The position numbers and the translations under genes are program-made. Positions 1 to 4,894 of a stretch of DNA of 6,027 nt are shown in pieces. The stretch's first letter is position 1, and every line of letters begins with the position of its first letter. The notes under the pieces are model-generated. The model was not told the origin of the DNA, searched no databases, and saw nothing but the letters and a program-made list of their open reading frames with translations. The DNA is taken from assembly GCA_013694635.1 (NCBI GenBank), contig JACDCA010000498.1:1-6027 (forward strand), written 5' to 3'. Origin of the DNA: Acidobacteriota bacterium. Its GTDB lineage: Bacteria > Acidobacteriota > Vicinamibacteria > Vicinamibacterales > 2-12-FULL-66-21.

Positions 1-17
1 TTCAGCATTCAGCATTC
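1..17. repeat. Tandem heptamer TTCAGCA, cut by the window edge
   Basis: Two full copies of TTCAGCA (1-7 and 8-14) are followed by a partial third copy, TTC (15-17). The array runs off the left edge, so the copy number is unknown. It ends two bases before the TTG start of the dehydrogenase gene, where a ribosome binding site would be expected, and no Shine-Dalgarno sequence is visible. This looks like a simple-sequence repeat in the 5' region of that gene. Confidence 0.55.
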
Positions 18-19
18 CA

Positions 20-967
20 TTGAACGTCCTCCTCACCCGGCGAATCCCGTCCTCCGTCCTGTCACGACTCGAAGCTGCGCACGACGTCGAGATTTACGAC
101 GGCCCGTCGCCGATCCCCCCCGAAGAGCTGATGTGCAGGATCGCGGGCAAGCAGGCGCTGATCTGTCTGCTTACCGAGAAGATCCCGGCCGAGGTCATCG
201 CTGCATCCGATCTTCGCGTCGTCGCCAATATCGCGGTCGGCTACGAGAACATCGACCTGGCGGCGGCGCGGGCTCGAGGCGTGATCGTGACCAACACGCC
301 CGATGTGCTCACCGAGGCTGTGGCGGAGTTCACGTGGGCGCTGATCCTCGCGGCCGCGCGCCGGCTGGGGGAAGGGGAGCGGTTGCTGCGGCGCGGCGCC
401 TGGCGCGGCTGGACGCTTGATTTCCTGCTGGGGACCCAGCTGCATGGCAAACAGCTGGGTGTCGTCGGGACCGGACGCATCGGCCGCGCGGTCGCGGCGA
501 AAGCCCCTGCGTTCGGCATGATAGTCGCCTTTGCGAAAAGGGGACAGCCACCATTTCCACTCCAGGAAAAGGCGGCTGTCCCCCTTTCAATGGACGAACT
601 GCTGACATCCTCCGACGTCATAACCCTGCACGTGCCGGGCGGCGAGGCGACGCGGCATATGATCGATAGAAAGTCGCTTGCGCGCATGAAACGGTCCGCA
701 ATCCTGGTGAATACCTCACGCGGCTCTGTCGTCGACGAGGAAGCGCTCGCGTGGGCGCTCGGAGAGCGCCTGATCGCGGCCGCTGCCCTCGACGTCTACG
801 AGCATGAGCCAGCCGTGCAGGCTGCGCTTCTCGCGATGGACAACGTCATCCTGGCGCCGCACCTCGGGAGCGCGACGCGAGAGACGCGCACCGCGATGGC
901 GGCGCTCGCGGTAGAGAACGTGCTCGCGGTCCTGTCGGGGCAGCCGGCGAAAACGCCGGTATCATGA
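20..967 (+). CDS. gyaR: D-2-hydroxyacid dehydrogenase, glyoxylate/hydroxypyruvate reductase type
   Basis: A 315-residue NAD(P)-dependent cytosolic oxidoreductase that likely reduces glyoxylate or hydroxypyruvate to glycolate or D-glycerate. The length is normal for the family. The substrate-domain motif NIAVGYENID (70-79) is typical of the glyoxylate reductase/GhrB branch. The Rossmann GxGxxG is G150-T-G152-R-I-G155. The catalytic triad is Arg234 (NTSRG), Glu263 (EHEP) and His281 (APHLGSAT). The residues after the second Rossmann strand are Lys-Arg (173-174) with no Asp, which fits NADP(H) better than NAD(H); this is inference. Residues 173-190 are encoded by an inserted palindrome at 535-588. 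The TTG start gives the expected N-terminus (MNVLLTRRIP), but the frame stays open to the window edge, so an earlier start is possible. The exact substrate is not certain. Confidence 0.9.
   Translation: MNVLLTRRIPSSVLSRLEAAHDVEIYDGPSPIPPEELMCRIAGKQALICLLTEKIPAEVIAASDLRVVANIAVGYENIDLAAARARGVIVTNTPDVLTEAVAEFTWALILAAARRLGEGERLLRRGAWRGWTLDFLLGTQLHGKQLGVVGTGRIGRAVAAKAPAFGMIVAFAKRGQPPFPLQEKAAVPLSMDELLTSSDVITLHVPGGEATRHMIDRKSLARMKRSAILVNTSRGSVVDEEALAWALGERLIAAAALDVYEHEPAVQAALLAMDNVILAPHLGSATRETRTAMAALAVENVLAVLSGQPAKTPVS
535..588. repeat. REP-like imperfect palindrome inside the dehydrogenase gene
   Basis: Two 24-base arms (535-558 and 565-588) are inverted copies matching at 21 of 24 positions, separated by a 6-base loop (559-564). 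The core is GGGGACAGCC on the left and GGCTGTCCCC on the right. GGGGACAG-type palindromes resemble REP/RAYT-mobilised repeats known from several bacterial genomes; family assignment here is from memory. The unit is 54 bases (18 codons), keeps the frame and has no stop, so it is translated as the loop after the second Rossmann strand. Confidence 0.8.
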
Positions 968-1032
968 GCGGGGGGAACGGAGCGAAAGCGAGTGAGGGCC
1001 GCCAGGCGGGGTGCAGGGGACCCCGCCGATGA
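964..1032 (+). CDS. Possible 22-codon relay ORF between the dehydrogenase and nth
   Basis: An ATG at 964 overlaps the dehydrogenase stop as ATGA. The frame then runs 22 codons (beginning MSGGNGAKAS) to a TGA at 1030-1032, which overlaps the nth start as another ATGA. The geometry would let ribosomes pass from one gene to the next by stop-start coupling. The Gly/Arg-rich peptide resembles no family I know. The spacer also looks like repeat DNA, so the double ATGA may be chance. The peptide itself probably has no function. Confidence 0.2.
   Translation: MSGGNGAKASEGRQAGCRGPRR
1005..1027 (+). promoter_or_regulatory. GC-rich hairpin over the nth ribosome binding site
   Basis: A perfect 8-base-pair stem (GGCGGGGT at 1005-1012, ACCCCGCC at 1020-1027) encloses a 7-base loop GCAGGGG. 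The loop holds the only plausible Shine-Dalgarno sequence for nth (AGGGG, 1015-1019), and the stem ends one base before its ATG at 1029. No T-tract follows, so it is not a classical intrinsic terminator. It could limit initiation at nth, or be part of a dispersed repeat. Confidence 0.45.
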
Positions 1033-1718
1033 AGGTCCAACCGGTCGTGCCGCGCGGGCGCGTCCCGGCGGTGATGAGGCGACTCTCGCGCGCTATAGAC
1101 GGCCTCGACGAACCGGCGGTCGAAAAGATCGCGAACGATCAACAGGAGGACCCCTTCCAGGTCCTGATCGCGACGTTGCTCTCTGCGCAAACACGGGACG
1201 CCGTCACCGCCGCCGCCTCCGAGCGGTTGTTCAAAAAGGCGCGGACGCCGCGGAGCATGGCGAAGCTGACGGTCAATGAGATTCAGCGGCTGATCTACCC
1301 GGTCAGCTTTTACCGTCACAAGGCCGTCCACGTGAAGCGCACCTGCGAGCAGATACTTACGCGGTTCGGCGGGCAGGTGCCGGCGACGATGGAGGCGTTG
1401 CTGACGCTGCCGGGTGTCGGCCGCAAGACCGCCAACCTGGTGCTGATCCTCGCCCACAGGAGTCAACAGAACATCTGCGTGGACACGCACGTCCACCGCA
1501 TTTCCAACCGCCTGGGATGGGCCGCTACGCGTACGCCGGACCAGACGGAGCACGCGTTGTACCGCGCGACGCACCGGAAATGGTGGCCTGTCGTGAATCT
1601 GTACCTGGTCACCTGGGGACAGAATGTGTGCCGGCCGGTTTACCCGCTCTGCGATAGTTGCGTCATCCGCGATCTATGTCCAAGAATTGGCGTCGGAAAA
1701 GTGGGGAAGTCGAAATGA
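1029..1718 (+). CDS. nth: Endonuclease III, [4Fe-4S] DNA glycosylase/AP lyase
   Basis: A 229-residue base-excision repair enzyme that removes oxidised pyrimidines and cuts the abasic site by beta-elimination. LLSAQTRD (50-57) matches the conserved substrate-site segment. The helix-hairpin-helix is LPGVGRKTAN (127-136), with catalytic Lys133. Catalytic Asp152 lies in VDTHVHR. The iron-sulfur ligands Cys201, Cys208, Cys211 and Cys217 have the canonical C-x6-C-x2-C-x5-C spacing. The ATG at 1029 is preferred over a GTG at 1011 because AGGGG lies 9 bases upstream of it and the extra six residues would lie inside the spacer hairpin. The gene is 61 bases after the dehydrogenase stop and overlaps the next gene by ATGA, so it is probably in the same transcript. 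All key residues are intact. Confidence 0.96.
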   Translation: MKVQPVVPRGRVPAVMRRLSRAIDGLDEPAVEKIANDQQEDPFQVLIATLLSAQTRDAVTAAASERLFKKARTPRSMAKLTVNEIQRLIYPVSFYRHKAVHVKRTCEQILTRFGGQVPATMEALLTLPGVGRKTANLVLILAHRSQQNICVDTHVHRISNRLGWAATRTPDQTEHALYRATHRKWWPVVNLYLVTWGQNVCRPVYPLCDSCVIRDLCPRIGVGKVGKSK

Positions 1719-2260
1719 AGATGCGACTCGGCGCAGTAGTGCTCGGCGTCCTGTTGTCAGGCGCGCCGACGATGGCGGACCAGAAATCTCCTGGTGCCGG
1801 CCCGATCGTCGTTCTGGAAACGGCGAAGGGTGTGATCGAGTTCGAAACCTACCCGGAAGAAGCGCCGAAGACTGTCGCGCGCATCGTCGAACTTGCCCGG
1901 AGGGGTTTTTTCAACGGACATCGCTTCCACAGGGCAGAGCCGAACTTCCTGATCCAGGTCGGTGATCCTCAGTCCCGGAACGTCGCGATGCAGGAATGGT
2001 GGGGGCGCGGCGCGGGCACCGGCAAACCGATCGGTGCCATGGAGATCACGAAGAAGCGGCGGCACGTGCGCGGCGCCGTCGCAATGGCCTATCCGGGCAC
2101 CGATCCACGCGCCGCGGACTCGCAGTTCTACCTCGTCCTCCGGGCGACGCCGGAGCTCGATGGCAAATACGTCGTGTTCGGCAAGGTCATCACCGGCCTC
2201 GACATCGTCGACAAAATCCGGAGGTCCGACATCCTCAAGAAAGCTTCGGTTCGAGAATAG
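1715..2260 (+). CDS. Cyclophilin-type peptidyl-prolyl cis-trans isomerase, exported
   Basis: A 181-residue prolyl isomerase that assists protein folding. Residues 1-21 look like a Sec signal peptide: MKMR, then a hydrophobic stretch AVVLGVLLSG, then a likely cut after PTMA. There is no lipobox Cys, so a soluble periplasmic enzyme is expected. The cyclophilin core is visible: FHR (71-73) with catalytic Arg73, then Phe78 and Gln81 in NFLIQVGD, and SQFYLVL plus LDGKYVVFGKV later. The cyclosporin-contact Trp of eukaryotic cyclophilins is Glu147 here, as in many bacterial members, so low drug affinity is expected (inference). I chose the ATG at 1715 because it gives the signal peptide, overlaps the nth stop as ATGA and has GGGGAAG upstream; an ATG at 1658 would add 19 charged residues. 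Its stop directly abuts the convergent DUF72 gene. Confidence 0.92.
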   Translation: MKMRLGAVVLGVLLSGAPTMADQKSPGAGPIVVLETAKGVIEFETYPEEAPKTVARIVELARRGFFNGHRFHRAEPNFLIQVGDPQSRNVAMQEWWGRGAGTGKPIGAMEITKKRRHVRGAVAMAYPGTDPRAADSQFYLVLRATPELDGKYVVFGKVITGLDIVDKIRRSDILKKASVRE

Positions 2261-3223
2261 TCATTTCAACATTGGCGGCGGCGGCAGGATCTTCACGATG
2301 CCCTTCAAGCTCGGATACTCCCGGAGCATCTCCTCGGGGTACTCGCCAGGCACATCCTGTCCCAGCTGGTGTTTCAGGATCGCGGCGTTCGCGGCGGACT
2401 TCGCCGAGAAGTGATTGTTGGCATAGAGATACGCCTTTCTCACTTCGCGCAACGCTTCCTTCGCGGCTTCCGCGAAGGGTTCGAGCTCCCCTGGCGAATA
2501 CAAGTAGTTGTACCTGTCCTCCGACTTCTCATGGCGCCACCACTGCGCGGCGTTGCGCCCGTGTAAGCGCAGGTAATAGAACGTCCGGACATTCGGCAGG
2601 AGATTCTGCCGAATCGAGAAACGGAACTTGGGCTCGTCGATCTGCGCCCAGGCCGCCTTGTGCTCACCGAGGAGTTGAAGGGTCTCCTGCGGATCGTCGC
2701 TCCAGCTTCGATGCCGCAGTTCGACCGCCACGTCATAATCGTGGAAACGCTGGAGTAACCACTCGAGGTATCCACGGGCATCCGGTTCGTTCTTGAAGCT
2801 GGCAGGGAACTGGGCGAGCAGCGCCCCGAGTTTTCCGGCGCGCGCCAATGGTTCAATCGCCGCGCGGAATTCATCCACATCCTTCTGATCCAGGTCCAGC
2901 GGGTCCGCGCCGGTCACCTTGAGGAACATTTCGGGATGCGTGAACTTCTGAAACAGCTTGAGCGAGAACTCGAAATTCGGTGGCGTTCGCCGCGCCCAGC
3001 TCTCGGCCGTCGCCACCGAGGGGATGCGGTAGAACGAGGAGTTGACTTCGACCGTATCGAAGTGGTCCGAGTAGAAACGCAGTTCGTCGAACTTGCCGCT
3101 GCCGCGCGGGCGGCGTCCGGCGGCGGGGTAGAAGATGCCGTTCCAGGTGCCCTCACCGGCCGGATAGCTCCAGCCCGACGTCCCGACGCGGACGTTATCC
3201 GTACTTCTTTGTGTCGAACCCAA
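2261..3223 (-). CDS. DUF72 (YecE-like) TIM-barrel protein
   Basis: A 320-residue member of the DUF72/YecE family, whose biochemical role is unsettled. Family motifs are present in order: VGTSGWSYP (13-21), TVEVNSSFYR (57-66), VELRHRSW (167-174), YYLRLHGRN (216-224) and YANNHFSAKSAANA (267-280). The length is within the usual range. The start is TTG at 3223: the upstream frame has no other start before a stop, and there is no ATG, GTG or TTG between it and the first motif. AAGG lies about six bases before the TTG. The first 29 bases overlap the 3' end of the upstream ArsC/Spx-like gene, suggesting translational coupling. The stop abuts the prolyl isomerase stop with no spacer. No signal peptide is seen, so it is likely cytosolic. 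Confidence 0.92.
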   Translation of the reverse strand: MGSTQRSTDNVRVGTSGWSYPAGEGTWNGIFYPAAGRRPRGSGKFDELRFYSDHFDTVEVNSSFYRIPSVATAESWARRTPPNFEFSLKLFQKFTHPEMFLKVTGADPLDLDQKDVDEFRAAIEPLARAGKLGALLAQFPASFKNEPDARGYLEWLLQRFHDYDVAVELRHRSWSDDPQETLQLLGEHKAAWAQIDEPKFRFSIRQNLLPNVRTFYYLRLHGRNAAQWWRHEKSEDRYNYLYSPGELEPFAEAAKEALREVRKAYLYANNHFSAKSAANAAILKHQLGQDVPGEYPEEMLREYPSLKGIVKILPPPPMLK

Positions 3224-3521
3224 AGATCGCCTTCGATCCGCGAACGAGGATCGGCCGCTTGATGAGATTCGGTTGCGCCACCATCAGGTCGATCGCCTCC
3301 TTCTTCGACCGGGGCAGCGGACGCGTCTTGAAGACCGGGCTCCTCGTGCTGACGAAATCGAGGAATCGGTTTTCCTCGATATGCCGTTCGAGAAACGCCC
3401 GGTCGGGCGGGTTGCGGTTGATGTCACGTTCTTCGACCTCGACGCCCTGCTGCCCCAGAAAACTTCTGGCGTTGCGGCAGGTTGTTCAGGTGGGCTTCCA
3501 GTAGAGAGTCGGTTTTGACAT
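3195..3521 (-). CDS. ArsC/Spx-like selenoprotein candidate, UGA (Sec) at codon 12
   Basis: Read through one in-frame UGA, this is a 108-residue thioredoxin-fold protein of the ArsC/Spx/YffB superfamily. It begins MSKPTLYWKPT, then UGA (3486-3488), then TTCRNARSFL. The UGA sits where ArsC has catalytic Cys12 and where Spx/YffB have the first Cys of CxxC, giving U12-T-T-C15. Cys15 is the only cysteine. Later family features are intact: GVEVEERDINRNPP (26-39), Arg60, and the cis-Pro segment LIKRPIL (86-92). The Arg that helps bind arsenate near the ArsC C-terminus is not evident, so a thiol/selenol redox role is likelier than arsenate reduction. The frame is open before and after the UGA, and a stem-loop starts five bases after it. 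The ATG has a G-rich Shine-Dalgarno upstream. The gene overlaps DUF72 by 29 bases. Alternatives are a nonsense pseudogene or a sequencing error at Cys. Confidence 0.8.
3450..3480 (-). promoter_or_regulatory. Candidate bacterial SECIS element
   Basis: On the minus-strand transcript, five bases after the UGA, CUGCC (3480-3476) pairs with GGCAG (3454-3450). A 6-base bulge GCAACG (3475-3470) follows on the 5' side. Then CCAGAA (3469-3464) pairs perfectly with UUCUGG (3460-3455) around the loop GUU (3463-3461). The first loop base is G, 23 bases after the UGA. Bacterial SECIS elements are known to sit right after the UGA inside the coding region, with a conserved G at the start of the apical loop and a bulged stem. 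The bulge is larger and the loop smaller than in E. coli fdhF. Confidence 0.6.
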
Positions 3522-3534
3522 TGGTAGATGTTAA

Positions 3535-3543
3535 CTCCCCCCC
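3535..3543 (-). promoter_or_regulatory. Ribosome binding site of the ArsC/Spx-like gene
   Basis: On the minus strand, GGGGGGGAG (3543-3535) lies 13 bases before the ATG at 3521. The spacing is a little long, but it is the only G-rich stretch there, and it supports this ATG as a translated start. The gene is therefore not a bare downstream fragment. Confidence 0.45.
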
Positions 3544-3569
3544 TTCGGCAAGGCTACGGCGACGCCGGC

Positions 3570-3575
3570 TACAAT
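3570..3575 (+). promoter_or_regulatory. -10 box for queE, probably leaderless
   Basis: TACAAT differs from the sigma-70 TATAAT at one base. It ends seven bases before the queE GTG at 3583, so transcription would begin at or next to the start codon. No good Shine-Dalgarno sequence precedes the GTG (only GAGAGA), which fits a leaderless mRNA. I see no clear -35 box at normal spacing. GGCTAC is repeated at 3552-3557 and 3567-3572. Confidence 0.4.
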
Positions 3576-3582
3576 CGAGAGA

Positions 3583-4224
3583 GTGCTCACCGTCAACGAG
3601 ATATTCCATTCGATCCAGGGGGAGTCGACGCATGCCGGGCGCCCCTGCGTCTTCGTTCGCCTGACGGCGTGCGACCTCCGCTGCTCCTGGTGCGACACGC
3701 CATACGCCTTCACCGAGGGGCACAAGATGTCGCTCGACGAGGTGGTCGCACGAGTCAGGGCGTTCGAGTGCCATGTCGTCGAGATCACCGGCGGTGAACC
3801 CCTGCTGCAGAAGGATGTGTATCCGTTGATGCAGCGCCTGCTCGACGAAGGTCTGACGGTGATGCTCGAGACTGGAGGTCATCTCAGCATCGAGCAGGTG
3901 CCGGCCCCCGTGATCCGGATCGTGGACGTCAAGTGCCCCGGCAGCGGCGAGTCCCATCGAAACGACTGGGGGAACATCGATCGTCTCACGCCTCAGGACG
4001 AAGTGAAATTCGTAATCAAGGATCGCGACGACTACGAGTTCGCACGAACGGCCGTGACGAAGCACGGCCTGCCGCGTCGCGTTCGCGCGGTGCTCTTCTC
4101 TCCCGTCCACGGCGTGCTCGACCCGCAGCGCCTGGCCTCATGGATCCTCGAGGACGCGCTCGACGTGCGTCTCCAGCTTCAGATCCACAAGTTCATCTGG
4201 ACGCCTGAGACACGGGGCGTCTGA
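3583..4224 (+). CDS. queE: 7-carboxy-7-deazaguanine synthase (radical SAM)
   Basis: A 213-residue radical SAM enzyme that converts 6-carboxy-tetrahydropterin to 7-carboxy-7-deazaguanine (CDG), on the route to preQ0 and queuosine. The N-terminus NEIFHSIQGES (5-15) is diagnostic for QueE. The cluster motif is Cys30-x3-Cys34-x2-Cys37, followed by DTPYAF, the usual QueE continuation that includes the Mg-linked Thr39. GGEPLL (70-75) is the SAM-contact GGE motif. The C-terminus QIHKFIW (200-206) is also typical. The GTG start puts these motifs at the family's normal positions. queC starts one base after its stop, so the two are surely co-transcribed. queD is not in this window. Confidence 0.95.
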   Translation: MLTVNEIFHSIQGESTHAGRPCVFVRLTACDLRCSWCDTPYAFTEGHKMSLDEVVARVRAFECHVVEITGGEPLLQKDVYPLMQRLLDEGLTVMLETGGHLSIEQVPAPVIRIVDVKCPGSGESHRNDWGNIDRLTPQDEVKFVIKDRDDYEFARTAVTKHGLPRRVRAVLFSPVHGVLDPQRLASWILEDALDVRLQLQIHKFIWTPETRGV

Positions 4225-4225
4225 C

Positions 4226-4894
4226 GTGAAAGCCGTCGTGCTCTTGAGCGGAGGTCTTGACTCGTACACGGCTGCTGCCGCGGTCCGCGCGGAAGGCTAC
4301 GACCTCAGCGCGTTGACGGTGCGGTACGGTCAGAGACATGCAACCGAGGTCGATGCCGCGCGCCGTGTGGCGTCCGCCCTTGGCATTTCGCGGCACGTCG
4401 AGCTCGACGTGGACCTGGGAGCGGTCGGCGGATCCTCGCTCGTCGGAGAGGGGGCCATTCCAACAGGAGGGTTGTCCGCCGGGATCCCCTCCACGTATGT
4501 GCCGGCGCGCAACACGATCTTCCTGTCGCTCGCGCTCGCACTCGCCGAAGTGACGCAATCACAGGCGATTGTCATTGGCGCCAACGTCCTGGACTACTCC
4601 GGCTATCCCGACTGCCGCCGGGATTACCTCGAGGCGTTCGAGCGGATGGCAGCACTTGGCACGCGGGCGGGCGTCGAAGGGCAGCCGGTGCGGATCCTTG
4701 CCCCCCTGCTTCACCTCACCAAGGCGGAGATCATCGGTCTCGGAAGGAAGCTCGGTCTCGACTACGGTCTTACGCACAGCTGCTATTCGCCTGGCGAGGA
4801 GGGGGAGCCGTGCGGTGTGTGTGACAGTTGCCGGCTGCGCGCGAAGGGTTTCGCCGAGGCAGGCGTCGTCGATCCTGTGGTTCGAAGCCGATGA
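4226..4894 (+). CDS. queC: 7-cyano-7-deazaguanine (preQ0) synthase
   Basis: A 222-residue ATP-dependent enzyme that turns CDG, the QueE product, into preQ0 using ammonia. The N-terminal PP-loop is LLSGGLDS (6-13). TVRYGQRH (31-38) and YVPARNTIFLS (91-101) are QueC signature segments, as is DYSGYPDCR (123-131). The zinc site is Cys186, Cys196, Cys199 and Cys202 (C-x9-C-x2-C-x2-C). The GTG start lies one base after the queE stop and gives the canonical MKAVVLLSGG beginning. The stop overlaps the next gene's start as ATGA. The length is normal and all key residues are present. The preQ0 may feed tRNA queuosine or, less commonly, DNA deazaguanine modification; nothing here points to the DNA route. 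Confidence 0.96.
   Translation: MKAVVLLSGGLDSYTAAAAVRAEGYDLSALTVRYGQRHATEVDAARRVASALGISRHVELDVDLGAVGGSSLVGEGAIPTGGLSAGIPSTYVPARNTIFLSLALALAEVTQSQAIVIGANVLDYSGYPDCRRDYLEAFERMAALGTRAGVEGQPVRILAPLLHLTKAEIIGLGRKLGLDYGLTHSCYSPGEEGEPCGVCDSCRLRAKGFAEAGVVDPVVRSR

Noticed and set aside
1005..1027. Intrinsic terminator between the dehydrogenase and nth
   Set aside because: The stem is followed by GATGAAGG and not a T-tract, and it abuts the nth start codon.
1011..1028. GTG start for nth six codons upstream
   Set aside because: It would lie inside the spacer hairpin without its own Shine-Dalgarno; the ATG at 1029 has AGGGG nine bases upstream.
846..1574. Minus-strand frame of 242 codons opposite nth
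   Set aside because: Arg/Pro/Ala-rich composition with no recognisable motif, and it is fully antisense to a convincing nth gene.
1658..1714. Earlier ATG for the prolyl isomerase
   Set aside because: It would add 19 charged residues before an otherwise clean signal peptide and enlarge the overlap with nth from 4 to 61 bases.
2261..2300. GGCGG-rich stretch as a repeat
   Set aside because: It is the proline-rich C-terminus (ILPPPPMLK) of DUF72 read on the other strand, so codon use explains it.
1996..2796. Plus-strand frame of 266 codons
   Set aside because: It overlaps the prolyl isomerase in another frame and then runs antisense through DUF72. Composition is Arg/Ser-rich and no domain is visible.
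3486..3488. Genome-wide reassignment of UGA to Cys, Gly or Trp
   Set aside because: TGA serves as the natural stop of the dehydrogenase, nth, DUF72, queE and queC at family-normal lengths, and it occurs inside no other gene in the window.
3195..3521. Reading the ArsC/Spx-like gene as a simple nonsense pseudogene
   Set aside because: The only lesion is at the catalytic Cys codon. The rest of the frame, including the fold's later motifs, is intact, and a strong stem-loop follows the UGA. It stays an alternative but is less likely.
3424..4110. Long minus-strand frame of 228 codons
   Set aside because: It lies antisense to queE, shows no family motif, and cuts across the ArsC/Spx-like gene in a different frame. 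It is a high-GC shadow frame.
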